Virus record (IMG/VR): IMGVR_UViG_3300043411_001639
Coordinates: 92,733-156,732 of that record
Direction: 5' to 3' (one strand)
DNA: 64,000 bases
Source: a virus
Below the pieces are notes generated by a model. It did not search any database, was not told the DNA's origin, and was given only the letters and a program-made list of their open reading frames with translations. Shown here one piece after another: positions 19,582 to 29,273 of this stretch (its first letter is position 1; each line of letters opens with the position of its first letter). A program made the translations under genes and the position numbers.

Positions 19582-20295
19582 ATGGGAATTATACAAAATG
19601 ATACCAACAACATCATTGTTGATGCGGTTATAACAGATGCAGGGAGACAAGCTATTGCAAGAAACGATGGTAGTTTTTCTGTTGTTAAATGGGCTGCTTC
19701 TGATGAGGAAGTAGACTATTCAATCATTCAACAGTTTGGTAAAACAAATGGAGAAGCTAAAATAGTAGTTAACACTCCTGTTTTTGAAGCTTTAACTTCT
19801 CAACAGTTCTCTCAGAAATATAAACTGATGAGTATTAGTAATCCAGCTTTAATACGTCTTCCTACCCTTAAAATTACTGGAGAGGGTGTTGATGCTAGTA
19901 TAAATGCAATTGCTATTGGAAATACAACCATTAAAAGGAGAACTGTAACAATCTATCAAGATATTTTGAATGAAACAACAATAGATCTTGAACTGAGAGA
20001 CCAATCTTTTATGATTACTATGCCAAGTAGATTTCTACAGGTTAGAAGTATCCCACCAGATGACATAGACAGTGTTTATAATGCTCTTTATTTTCTTACA
20101 AGAGATTCAGGAGAAACAACCCTTGGTGGCAGTAGACTAAGTTTTACACTTGAAACTAAATCAATTTCCGAAACAGATTTCCAGATTTACGGAACAAGAA
20201 CCAACAAAAACATCATTAAATGTTACATTAAAATTGCAGGGATACAAAGTGGTGCTGTTCTTGATATAGAAGTATCAATAACCAAAACATCATAA
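19582..20295 (+). CDS. Structural protein related to the gene at 11876
   Basis: The 237-residue protein starts M-G-I-I-Q-N-D-T-N-N-I-I-V-D-A-V-I-T followed by D-A-G-R-Q-A-I-A-R-N-D-G-S-F and W-A-A-S-D-E-E-V-D-Y. The I-x-D-x-[IV]-I-T-x-x-G-R signature is shared with the protein at 11876. The rest is beta-rich and ends I-E-V-S-I-T-K. No enzymatic motif. The position in the tail operon argues for a baseplate or tail-tip role. Confidence 0.6.
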   Translation: MGIIQNDTNNIIVDAVITDAGRQAIARNDGSFSVVKWAASDEEVDYSIIQQFGKTNGEAKIVVNTPVFEALTSQQFSQKYKLMSISNPALIRLPTLKITGEGVDASINAIAIGNTTIKRRTVTIYQDILNETTIDLELRDQSFMITMPSRFLQVRSIPPDDIDSVYNALYFLTRDSGETTLGGSRLSFTLETKSISETDFQIYGTRTNKNIIKCYIKIAGIQSGAVLDIEVSITKTS

Positions 20296-20316
20296 CTGGA
20301 AGAATAACAAACAACT

Positions 20317-21456
20317 ATGAGTACCTTTAAAGAATTCGGTCCCAATGATATTAAAACAACCCAAGACTATTTTGAAGTCATAACGGATGTGTTGCAAACA
20401 GATATTTCTTCAAGTGCTACAAGAAGAAAATCTGAAACCTTTGTTTCAGGAGGGATTGGTCCCGGTGTTACTTCTTCTCTTTGGCATACTGTGTTTGACC
20501 AAGACTATAGTCTTCAAACAGCTAACCCAATCATGAATATCACTTTTGGATTAAGTCCTAGAAGTAGTTTGGTTTCTGGATCTGTTACTTATACAGATTC
20601 TAGAACAGGGAAACAATATTTTCCTTCACAAAGTTTGATGATGAGAGAAAAAACTTTTATCTATAGAGAGTTTGCGCAAACTCTTCTTGGAAACAGTAAT
20701 CTTGATTTCCAACTTATCTCAGGTTCTACAACCTCTTATATACGAGAACCTTTGTTTCTTACCTTTACTAGACTTGTAGCAAGAGATGGATTAAAAAGAG
20801 AAAGTTTTGCCATTAAAGCATTTGTTTCTTCTGCTATTGTTACTGGTCCTCCAACAAGTTCAAAGATCTATACAGATGTAGGTTCAACTTCAAACATTGA
20901 AACAGGTGTTGGTGGTCAGGTATCAGTATTAGTGGATTCTAGTAATACAAACTATCCAGTAGGATTATTGTACCTTGATAGAGGAATAGCTATTCTTGAT
21001 ACTCAGAGAATATTCTATGTCTCTCAGTCAATGACAGGTTCAATCAGAGCTGTTAACAGTGCTGGAACTCAGTTGTTTTCAGGTAGTTGTAATCAATTCT
21101 TTGTTTCTGCTTGTTTGGATGACATTCTTGATCATGTATGTACTGTAAGATTTAGTTCGTCAAATGAAACAGCAATAGCATTCAAAAACCTAACAACCAT
21201 CAATAGTACAATCTATTACTGTAGATTTGATGCAGATGAATTCAACTACTCATCTAACCCAACATATACAGATTCAAACAACAGGATAGTTGTAATTGAA
21301 CCAGGGCAAGAAGCTAGACAAAAATCATTCACTTTTGTTACCAGTATTGGCGGATATGACGCTCTTGGTAGATGTTTATGGAATGGGAAACTTTCAAGAC
21401 CTGTGATGAAAGATAGTCAAAGATCCTTTGTGATAGAGGTTGCAAATGATTTCTGA
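20317..21456 (+). CDS. Hypothetical virion protein, 379 aa
   Basis: The N-terminus carries a polar helix with R-R-K, then a conserved-looking block P-G-V-T-S-S-L-W-H-T-V-F-D-Q-D-Y and P-I-M-N-I-T-F-G-L-S-P. The middle contains R-E-F-A-Q-T-L-L-G-N and the remainder is beta-rich (residues 180-379). No known domain is recognised. The last codon region overlaps the next gene's start (TGATG), so the pair is coupled. Confidence 0.6.
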   Translation: MSTFKEFGPNDIKTTQDYFEVITDVLQTDISSSATRRKSETFVSGGIGPGVTSSLWHTVFDQDYSLQTANPIMNITFGLSPRSSLVSGSVTYTDSRTGKQYFPSQSLMMREKTFIYREFAQTLLGNSNLDFQLISGSTTSYIREPLFLTFTRLVARDGLKRESFAIKAFVSSAIVTGPPTSSKIYTDVGSTSNIETGVGGQVSVLVDSSNTNYPVGLLYLDRGIAILDTQRIFYVSQSMTGSIRAVNSAGTQLFSGSCNQFFVSACLDDILDHVCTVRFSSSNETAIAFKNLTTINSTIYYCRFDADEFNYSSNPTYTDSNNRIVVIEPGQEARQKSFTFVTSIGGYDALGRCLWNGKLSRPVMKDSQRSFVIEVANDF

Positions 21457-23798
21457 TGACTCTACAAAAAATCTACCCAGAATTCATTGAAACAATCAGC
21501 CTCAATACTAACCCAAAAAGGAACTATATTAGTAGTTCCTCTGGAATTACAGGAGACCTATATGTTTTCCCACGTAGAATTCTAAGGGAAAAACAAATAA
21601 AACTAACTTCTAGTAGTTCTGTATTTACAGAACAAACGGATTTAAACGACTATTTAGACAGTGCTAAGAATTCAGCTAGGGTATCTAACTCAAACAACTT
21701 TGCTCTGAACAGTTTTCTAACGGCTGTTAATACTCAGCCAACTAACCAGAACAAACAACAGAAAGTATTAATTTACAGAGAAGTTCCAGGTTTTGATACT
21801 GACAAAGCCCAACAACTAAAGAAAAACCTACAAAAAGTATTAATACCTTTTTACAAACCGGAATCAACTACTTTTGATTTTAGTTATAACAATTTTAACA
21901 GTTTAAACTTCTTTCGTAGTTCGGATACTCCTACAAGTTCTGTACTGTTATATCCGAACTTAATAACTGTTGGTTCAGATAGTACAATAACAGGAAGATA
22001 CATCCCTTCAACTGGATTTAGTTTTGATCTTTGGGTTAAACCTGGATATACCAACACTAAAGCTGCTACTATATTTCACCTTAGTTCTGTGTTTGCACTG
22101 TCTGTATTAACTGGTTCACTGAAGAATGAAAGAGATGAACCACTAGGATACAGACTGTTGTTACAAACAAGTGCTAGTTGTGACACCTCACCATCAACCA
22201 TCAATCTTAATTCTCTCCCAACAGGTAGTTTTTTATCAGATAACAACTGTTTGTTAAAAAATCACTGGCATCATGTTTCTGTTAGATGGGGAGGTTTAGC
22301 AGTTAACAATGGTACTGGTAGTTTCTATGTTGATGGAAACAACAAAGGTAACTTTGTTATCAGTAGTTCTACAATAGTTCCTCTAAGTTTCTCTCCTGGT
22401 AGAGATAACCCAAATGTTCTTTGTGTTGGTAATTTCTATGAAGGAACCAACTCTGGAAGTGCATCAACAGGTAAATTCTTTACTTCAACCATTGCTACAA
22501 GAGAAGGATTGGAACAGTTAACTGTTGATACAGGGTTTGCACCCTCCAGTTATTTCTTTGATCATACATTTAGCGGAGAACTATCAGAACTAAAAATCTA
22601 TAACAGATATATAACAGACTCAGAGATAAGATTCTTACAAACAAATAGTCCATTACCATCAACACAAGGGTTGATATTCTATCTACCTCCATTCTTTACC
22701 TATGAATCTCCAACCAGGACATTCCATGCAGCTAACGGAGGAGTTTTAATATCACCTTTCCAAACAGAGGATGGAACTACTAATACTCCATTCAACAAAG
22801 ACCTAGCATACGGTCTAGGAGGTCATTATATCAACCTGGAAAATAATACTAGGGAAATGGTCAACGGAATATATCCGCGCCTCTGGGAGCTCACTGGTAG
22901 CCTTCTGTTGAATAGTCTAAATACTCCGATGACTGCTAATGAAATACTCTACTCAACAGGTTCTGTTAAAAAAGCTTCTCTTACTGTTCTACCTTCTGAC
23001 AATGGAAACTATTTTCCCAACTATGATTGGTTTGGTAGTTTAAATAAAACTAGGTTTGTTAATGATTTTGGTAGTCAAGATCTATCAAGGATAACCTTGA
23101 ACGATATACTTCCTTCAAGAACAGAAGCCTATAACAATTTGTCTGGGAGTTTAGCTTCAGATCTAGTTGGTTCAAGACCTGAAAACATCAGCGCAAGTAT
23201 AACAAACAACCAAGCTTATACCCTACAACAAAGAACAGGTGATAGTTCTTCCAGACAAGTTGTTATGTTTAACATCAGTAACTTGTTCTATGGTGACAAG
23301 ATAAAACCCAACAGTTTAACTATTGTTGATACAGACCTATCAGGATCAGATGGAATTGTAAGAATAACTCTCAAAGATGATGGCTGTGGTAATTTATATA
23401 GAGCAGATAGTTCTGGAAGTTTAGGACATGCAACCTGGAACTCAGTAGGAAACGTGTTTTACAACGAAGGAATAGTTTTAATCAAACATCCTTCCCTATA
23501 TTTTTTTGGTAAGAATGAATTTAGAATGACATTTCAAGGGGAGAGAAACGTTCATGTTCTTAGTTTAAATCTGTTCCTAGCACCTTATCAATTTACTTCT
23601 TCTTCTAATCCTAGTTTTGTTGAACTATCCAGTTCAATATCAACTAACATCAATGAAGAAGATAGGAAGTTTGTTTATGTTACTAACGTAAACATCCATG
23701 ATGACAACTTGAATGTTATAGCTAAAACTTCATTTGCTCAACCTTACAGATTAAAACACTCAGACAAAGCACTTGTTAAAGTAAAACTAGACTTCTAA
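21456..23798 (+). CDS. Tail/baseplate protein with LamG-like domain
   Basis: The 780-residue protein has a clear LamG/concanavalin module at about 175-400: T-G-F-S-F-D-L-W-V-K-P, N-H-W-H-H-V-S-V-R-W, G-S-F-Y-V-D-G-N-N-K-G and F-S-G-E-L-S-E-L-K-I-Y-N-R. These are the usual strand landmarks including the central H-H-V and the F-x-G-x-[IL]-x-[ED] signature. The flanks are beta-rich with Ser/Gly clusters. It closes the tail operon that starts after gp6, mirroring the other LamG protein at its beginning. Its end is one base from a convergent gene, with no terminator visible between them. Confidence 0.65.
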   Translation: MTLQKIYPEFIETISLNTNPKRNYISSSSGITGDLYVFPRRILREKQIKLTSSSSVFTEQTDLNDYLDSAKNSARVSNSNNFALNSFLTAVNTQPTNQNKQQKVLIYREVPGFDTDKAQQLKKNLQKVLIPFYKPESTTFDFSYNNFNSLNFFRSSDTPTSSVLLYPNLITVGSDSTITGRYIPSTGFSFDLWVKPGYTNTKAATIFHLSSVFALSVLTGSLKNERDEPLGYRLLLQTSASCDTSPSTINLNSLPTGSFLSDNNCLLKNHWHHVSVRWGGLAVNNGTGSFYVDGNNKGNFVISSSTIVPLSFSPGRDNPNVLCVGNFYEGTNSGSASTGKFFTSTIATREGLEQLTVDTGFAPSSYFFDHTFSGELSELKIYNRYITDSEIRFLQTNSPLPSTQGLIFYLPPFFTYESPTRTFHAANGGVLISPFQTEDGTTNTPFNKDLAYGLGGHYINLENNTREMVNGIYPRLWELTGSLLLNSLNTPMTANEILYSTGSVKKASLTVLPSDNGNYFPNYDWFGSLNKTRFVNDFGSQDLSRITLNDILPSRTEAYNNLSGSLASDLVGSRPENISASITNNQAYTLQQRTGDSSSRQVVMFNISNLFYGDKIKPNSLTIVDTDLSGSDGIVRITLKDDGCGNLYRADSSGSLGHATWNSVGNVFYNEGIVLIKHPSLYFFGKNEFRMTFQGERNVHVLSLNLFLAPYQFTSSSNPSFVELSSSISTNINEEDRKFVYVTNVNIHDDNLNVIAKTSFAQPYRLKHSDKALVKVKLDF

Positions 23799-23799
23799 C

Positions 23800-24639
23800 C
23801 TACATCAACAGGATTTTACCAATATAATAACCAATTAAATTCTCTATATGACCCACAATGTTTTCTTCATATGAGGGTAAATCTTGTTTATACATTTCAA
23901 GAGCATGTCGGTTGCTAGGATTAATATCCCCATAGAATTTTATAGTTTTTGGTAGTTGAAGTTTAACTGTTCCCGTTAATAAATACTGTGCTATCAATTC
24001 ATAAACAAATTCATATCCTCTATTAAGTTTCTTGTCTCTGGCGGACTTCATTGTTCCTATTTGTTGAAATACTTCTCCCAAGCCTGGTTCAAATAACTTA
24101 GTGAAATAAATACCATAAACTTCACCCAGAATATTTCTTAGGATTGAAGTTAATTCTCTTTCAAAATATTGAAACTCTTCAGGGTTCCCTTTCCCATTCA
24201 TCATATCCCTATTCATTACATGTCCAAATCTATGAGCAATTGTCCAACCTGTCATTGGAACTTTTTGATCACCAAAATTACCGTTAAAAATTATAGTAAT
24301 ACTATCAGGGTTTGGGTCTGGAATTTCATTGGGTGATATTTTTAGTTCTGTTCTCAGAAAATTTAAATCTATTGGACCTATCTCTTGGTAATCTTCACTG
24401 TTTGTGTAAGATTTATTAAGCATATAAACATCAAAGTTAAATTTTGTTCTTTCCCACTGTTTTGTTATTTTTTCAATAGCTTTTGGATTTGTTAATAATT
24501 TTCTGTCAGTGTCATCAAATCCACCTTCTTCAGCTTCTCTACCTGTAAAATTTCCTACAAGTTTTGTCTTGATTGGCATTTCATTCAAGATTACTGACTC
24601 AACAATCATAATGAACTTTTGTTTTTCAAACTGATCCAT
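23800..24639 (-). CDS. Putative internal head protein with degenerate metallopeptidase motif
   Basis: I choose the ATG at 24637-24639; the longer frame (ATG at 24678) has no better support and this start puts a targeting-like peptide (M-D-Q-F-E-K-Q-K-F-I... ending L-N-E at residue 20) at the N-terminus. Residues 136-140 are H-R-F-G-H inside W-T-I-A-H-R-F-G-H-V, laid out like the zinc site H-E-x-x-H but with Arg in place of the catalytic Glu; a later E-L-I-A-Q-Y-L-L helix (about 214) resembles the third ligand helix. This suggests a metallopeptidase fold without normal catalysis. It is an isolated minus-strand gene between the tail operon and the replication genes. Confidence 0.6.
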   Translation of the reverse strand: MDQFEKQKFIMIVESVILNEMPIKTKLVGNFTGREAEEGGFDDTDRKLLTNPKAIEKITKQWERTKFNFDVYMLNKSYTNSEDYQEIGPIDLNFLRTELKISPNEIPDPNPDSITIIFNGNFGDQKVPMTGWTIAHRFGHVMNRDMMNGKGNPEEFQYFERELTSILRNILGEVYGIYFTKLFEPGLGEVFQQIGTMKSARDKKLNRGYEFVYELIAQYLLTGTVKLQLPKTIKFYGDINPSNRHALEMYKQDLPSYEENIVGHIENLIGYYIGKILLM

Positions 24640-24657
24640 GTTCTCTAGAATATATGT

Positions 24658-24915
24658 ATGATGAACAACTCTAAACAAGAACAGTTGGGTTTGATCCTAG
24701 CTCTACAGTATCAGAAAGAAACAGATACTATACTATGGGATTTATTAAACACAAAAAAGTATCATGGTTTAGTAGACATCTGGTATGAGTTTAACAATGA
24801 CAGGTTAGATATTAAATTCCAGCAGATAAAAACACCTGATGTTCAGAAACATAATAATGAAACAATGAGATGGTTTGTTAGTCAAGAAAAACAAGCTGTA
24901 AAACACGTTGTTTAA
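24658..24915 (+). CDS. Small hypothetical protein, 85 aa
   Basis: The frame starts at ATG 24658 (or ATG 24661) just outside the divergent minus-strand gene and leads toward the primase. The protein is soluble, Gln/Lys-rich, with T-I-L-W-D-L-L-N-T-K-K and W-Y-E-F-N-N-D motifs, and resembles no family I know. It fills the space between two firm genes in the direction of the primase operon. A short non-coding gap (24916-24953) follows. Confidence 0.5.
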   Translation: MMNNSKQEQLGLILALQYQKETDTILWDLLNTKKYHGLVDIWYEFNNDRLDIKFQQIKTPDVQKHNNETMRWFVSQEKQAVKHVV

Positions 24916-24953
24916 AGCCATAACCAACTATGGTAACATGGGTATGAACAGAA

Positions 24954-25961
24954 ATGAGTTTTACTCTAGGAGAATCACAAGAGTTTTTAACCAAAGTATT
25001 TGGTTCTGGAAAGTTAACAGGTAACGGTCTTAATTTTGCTATCTCTTGTCCGTTCTGTCAAGACACTAACCACAAGAAGAAACTTGAAATTAGACTTGAC
25101 TATTTTGTTTGTCATTGTTGGATCTGTGGTTTCAAGAGTAAAAACCTTGTTAAACTTTTAAAAGAAACTAACAACCAACACCATGTTAGAGAATATCTTG
25201 ATAAGTTTGGCAAGAGTTTACTGTTAAAAGAACAAGCAGAGGAAGAACTGTTCTCAGATAAACTTAACAGACTTCTTGATAAAACTACTAGTAATAATAA
25301 ACAACCAGAGACACAACAGGTAGATCTTCCTAAAGATTTTAAGTTACTAGCAGTAAACCTTGATTCAAAAACCGCTAAACCTTATTTAGACTATCTTATA
25401 AAACAAAGAGGTTTGGAATTAAGAGATCTGTGGTACTATAAGATTGGTATAGCTCCAGGTACATATCCGAACAGAGTTATTATCCCTTCACACAGACCTG
25501 ATGGTAGTTTAAACTACTTTATTACTAGAACAATCAACAGTTGGGAAAAACCTAAATATTACTCTCCTGTTAAACAAAGAACAGATCTAATATTCAACGA
25601 GATTAACATAGACTGGACATTGAACAGAATAGTCCTTGTTGAAGGAGTGTTTGACCTGATGAAAGTAGCATATGAAAACACAGTACCACTACTAGGAAGT
25701 GAGTTAGACGAGAAAACAAGACTATTTCAAACCATAATAAACAATGCAGATACTATGGAAGTTATACTGGGACTTGATAATGACGCTAAAACAAAGACAG
25801 TAAAACTTGTCAAACAGTTTCAAAACTACGGAATCAACCCTAAAATAGCAATCCCAAACAACAATGACTTTGGTCAGATGATGAATAAACAGAATGTTGA
25901 ACAACAAATAAACAACGCTAGAGAGTTTACTTTTCAACAACTGTTACAATGGAACATATAA
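24954..25961 (+). CDS. DnaG-type DNA primase (T4 gp61-like role)
   Basis: The 335-residue protein has an N-terminal zinc-binding domain (C-P-F-C at 32-35 and C-H-C-W-I-C at 53-58) and a C-terminal TOPRIM domain with V-E-G-V-F-D-L (the catalytic Glu) and L-G-L-D-N-D-A-K (the D-x-D). Between them lies a helical linker and the R-G-L-E-L-R-D-L-W-Y-Y-K-I-G-I-A core seen in DnaG enzymes. It makes RNA primers for lagging-strand synthesis. No helicase domain is attached. Upstream ATGs at 24938 and 24944 are in another frame, so 24954 is the start. The recombination nuclease gene follows six bases later. Confidence 0.85.
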   Translation: MSFTLGESQEFLTKVFGSGKLTGNGLNFAISCPFCQDTNHKKKLEIRLDYFVCHCWICGFKSKNLVKLLKETNNQHHVREYLDKFGKSLLLKEQAEEELFSDKLNRLLDKTTSNNKQPETQQVDLPKDFKLLAVNLDSKTAKPYLDYLIKQRGLELRDLWYYKIGIAPGTYPNRVIIPSHRPDGSLNYFITRTINSWEKPKYYSPVKQRTDLIFNEINIDWTLNRIVLVEGVFDLMKVAYENTVPLLGSELDEKTRLFQTIINNADTMEVILGLDNDAKTKTVKLVKQFQNYGINPKIAIPNNNDFGQMMNKQNVEQQINNAREFTFQQLLQWNI

Positions 25962-25967
25962 ACAACA

Positions 25968-28900
25968 ATGAAAATAGCACACATATCAGACATTCATGTT
26001 CGTGGTTTAACAAGACATGAAGAATACAAAGCAGTATTCAACAATCTTTATCAGAAACTAAAAGAGGAAATAAAACCTGATCTAATAGTTTGTACTGGAG
26101 ATATCTGGCATACCAAAACCCAAGGAATAACTCCAGAGGCTATTGAGTTACTCACCAACTTCTTTGATGAACTAGCAGGAATAGCTCCTTTACACATGAT
26201 CTTAGGTAACCATGACGGCAACCTAGCTAACAACAACAGACAAGATGCTATAACTCCTATACTCAAAGCAATGAACTATAAGAGTAAGAAAAACACTAAA
26301 TTTTATAACAACATAGGTGATTTACAACCAGGAATAAAACTTTATAAACAAAGTGGTGTTTATCCTGTTTATTGTTCAGACTTTATGATTTTTGGTGATT
26401 CAACAGTATTAACTTCAAACAGTCATCAATTAAAAGAATCAGATTTTTCCTTCTGTGTTTTATCACCTTTTGATAAAGAAGGATGGGAACAAGTTAAACC
26501 AAAACCTGACAAGATAAACATCTGTTTGTTTCACGGTTCTGTTCTAGGTTGTGTTACAGACCTAGAGCATATGTTAGAGCACACAGAAGAAGAACTAAGA
26601 CTGTTTGATGGTTATGATTTTGTTATGCTGGGGGATATTCATCAACAACAGTTCATGGGACACAGACCTGATAAAACTGGAAACATAAAACCTTGGATTG
26701 GATATCCAGGTTCACTAGTACAACAGAACTTTGGTGAAGGTGTTCACAAAGGTTTCTTTGTCTGGGATATCAGAGCAAAGGATGATTGGGATGTTGATTT
26801 TATCATACTTCCTAATGACATGCCATTTCTTAACATCAGGTGGATGGGTGATGTTGATCTAACCCTAGAACAACTAGAAGATATTAAACCAGGAACAAGA
26901 GTCAGAGTTATATCTGATGAACAAATAACCCAAATAGACAGGAGACACTTATATCATGAACTAAGAGAAGTTAAATCATGTTCTGAACTAGCCTATAAAA
27001 TTACTAACAACAAAGACAACCTAAAAAACATTTCTACTTCTGGATTAACAATTCATAAGGCTAGTTTAAGAAATGATCATGGAACCATGTTGCAGTTCTA
27101 TAGAAAATACATAACTGATCATCTTCAATCTATGAATCTTCAAGAAGAAGAACTAAAAGGGGCAGAAGAACTGATTGTCCAGTACATGAATAAATTCAAT
27201 GAATCTTTCCAAGAAGAAGCAAGAGACGTTCACTGGACGGTTAAAGAACTAGTTTTTAATAACCTGTTCAAATATGGGGAAGGAAACAAGATCAATTTTG
27301 ATAAACTAAAAGGTATAGTTGGTATCTTTGGTCCTAACAGAGCAGGTAAATCTTCAATTGTTAGTAGTTTAATGTACGGGTTGTTTAATACAACAGAAAG
27401 AGAAGTAGGCAGAGGAGTAGGACACTACATCAACAAAGGGAAGAAACAGGCTAACTGTTCTATCAGATTTGAATCAGGTGGTTCTGAGTATTTGATAGAA
27501 AGAGCAGTAGCTTTAAAAGAAAACCCTAAAGAACCTATGGCCTCAACTACCACACTACAACTCTACCAAATACAAAAAGACGGCAGTAAGAGTATTGTAG
27601 AAAATGATGTATCAAGAACTGACACTGATAAAGTTTTAAGAAAACTAATAGGTACACCAGTTGATTTTAGACTAACTGCTTATTCAGCCCAAGGTGACAT
27701 AGCTAGGTTCATTGAACAAGGTGCTACTCAAAGAAAAGCTAACCTTAACAGGTTCCTTGACCTTGATATATTTGAGAAACTTTATAAAACAGTAAATGAT
27801 GACTACAATGCTATAACTGCGAGAATATCTGTCTATCAAACAGATGAAACAAGAGAGTCAAACATACAAGTGTTATCTGATAAAATAACACAGTTAGAAC
27901 AAGAACTACAAGTTGTTCAAGGAAACATTGAAACCAGAAAAACAAACATTGAGTTTATCCAGAATACTTTAAACAACCAAACCAACATAAAAAACATCAA
28001 GTTAAAACTAGTAAACCTAAGACAAGAAACAGAAAAACTAAGTTATAAACTACAGGAATTTAGTTCTGTTTCTGTAAAATCTTTAGATTTAAGAGAACAA
28101 TACCAAACAAAACTATCTCAAGTTGAGCAACAACTAGAAGAGTTGTCTGGAAAACTGGAAACCTGGAGAGAAGTTGAGTTGTTGTTAACAACAAAAGCTA
28201 AAGAACAACAAGAAATAAAAATAACTCTTGACAAAGAAACAATAGTTTTAACACAGCAAGAAAAATCTGTTAGAAAACTTGATTTAGTTCCTTGTGGTGA
28301 TCAGTTTCCTAACTGCCACTTTATTAAAGACAGTTATGAAGATAAACAAAAACTTCCTGTACAACAAGCTGTTGTGTTGGGTTTAAAAAACAAACATCGT
28401 TCATTAGAATTAGAACTTGAAGACCTGATTAAAACAGAAGCTACTAAGTCAATTAAACAGTTTGAACAACTAGAGTTAACAAAAACTAAATTAATCAAAG
28501 AACTTGAAGATATTAAATCTCAAGATTTAATATTAGAAGATAGAGCTACTCTTGTTAAGGAACAACTACAAGAGAAACTTCAAGAAGTACAACAGCTTGA
28601 GAAAGAAGCTTCTGGTTATGACCTTGATAGTTTTGATACCAAACAACGTGAGTTATTACAAGAACAAAAAGAAATAACAGCTCTTGAACAAGAAAAATCT
28701 AACAAGATCAAAACTGTTGGAATGTTAGAAAACAAAAAACAAACAGTGATAAAACAAGTTGAAGAATTAAAGAAAGGACAAAAACAACAACGAATCTTAT
28801 CAACAATTCTTGAAACATTCTCAAAGAATGGTATTCCAGCTTTAATTCTTTCAAGTCAGTTACCTGCTATTAATGAAGAGATAAACAAGGTACTTCAAAC

Positions 28901-29273
28901 AACAGTAGATTTTAAAGTAGTTCTTGAAACAGAAGTATCTTCTAACACACTTGATATCTGGATTGAAGACTCAGGTTCAAAAAGAATAATTGAGTTAGCT
29001 TCTGGAATGGAGAAAATGATTGCAGCACTTGCTATTAGAATTGCTTTGTTAAATCTTTCCAGTTTACCAAGACCTGATTTTTTTATCATAGATGAGGGGT
29101 TTGGTTCTCTAGATGATGACTCAATCATGAAATGTCTACAGTTTATACAAACATTCAAGTCAGTATTTAAAACAATTATTGTCATAAGTCACATCTCTCA
29201 AGTAAAAGAGATAGCAGAGAAAATCATTGAAATCACAACCTATGAAAACGAATCAAAAGTACAACATATCTGA
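25968..29273 (+). CDS. Fused Mre11-Rad50 (gp47-gp46, SbcD-SbcC) recombination nuclease
   Basis: The first 350 residues are a metallophosphoesterase: H-I-S-D-I-H (D8, H10), C-T-G-D-I-W (D45), L-G-N-H-D-G (about 80-84), F-H-G-S and L-G-D-I-H. From about residue 430 it becomes an SMC/Rad50 ATPase: Walker A G-P-N-R-A-G-K-S-S (about 450), two long coiled coils, a hook-like C-G-D-Q-F-P-N-C (about 774), a signature A-S-G-M-E-K (about 1015) and Walker B F-F-I-I-D-E-G-F-G-S-L-D-D-D. T4 makes these as separate gp47 and gp46; here one 1101-residue chain carries both. The complex resects DNA ends for recombination-dependent replication and may degrade host DNA. Confidence 0.9.
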   Translation: MKIAHISDIHVRGLTRHEEYKAVFNNLYQKLKEEIKPDLIVCTGDIWHTKTQGITPEAIELLTNFFDELAGIAPLHMILGNHDGNLANNNRQDAITPILKAMNYKSKKNTKFYNNIGDLQPGIKLYKQSGVYPVYCSDFMIFGDSTVLTSNSHQLKESDFSFCVLSPFDKEGWEQVKPKPDKINICLFHGSVLGCVTDLEHMLEHTEEELRLFDGYDFVMLGDIHQQQFMGHRPDKTGNIKPWIGYPGSLVQQNFGEGVHKGFFVWDIRAKDDWDVDFIILPNDMPFLNIRWMGDVDLTLEQLEDIKPGTRVRVISDEQITQIDRRHLYHELREVKSCSELAYKITNNKDNLKNISTSGLTIHKASLRNDHGTMLQFYRKYITDHLQSMNLQEEELKGAEELIVQYMNKFNESFQEEARDVHWTVKELVFNNLFKYGEGNKINFDKLKGIVGIFGPNRAGKSSIVSSLMYGLFNTTEREVGRGVGHYINKGKKQANCSIRFESGGSEYLIERAVALKENPKEPMASTTTLQLYQIQKDGSKSIVENDVSRTDTDKVLRKLIGTPVDFRLTAYSAQGDIARFIEQGATQRKANLNRFLDLDIFEKLYKTVNDDYNAITARISVYQTDETRESNIQVLSDKITQLEQELQVVQGNIETRKTNIEFIQNTLNNQTNIKNIKLKLVNLRQETEKLSYKLQEFSSVSVKSLDLREQYQTKLSQVEQQLEELSGKLETWREVELLLTTKAKEQQEIKITLDKETIVLTQQEKSVRKLDLVPCGDQFPNCHFIKDSYEDKQKLPVQQAVVLGLKNKHRSLELELEDLIKTEATKSIKQFEQLELTKTKLIKELEDIKSQDLILEDRATLVKEQLQEKLQEVQQLEKEASGYDLDSFDTKQRELLQEQKEITALEQEKSNKIKTVGMLENKKQTVIKQVEELKKGQKQQRILSTILETFSKNGIPALILSSQLPAINEEINKVLQTTVDFKVVLETEVSSNTLDIWIEDSGSKRIIELASGMEKMIAALAIRIALLNLSSLPRPDFFIIDEGFGSLDDDSIMKCLQFIQTFKSVFKTIIVISHISQVKEIAEKIIEITTYENESKVQHI

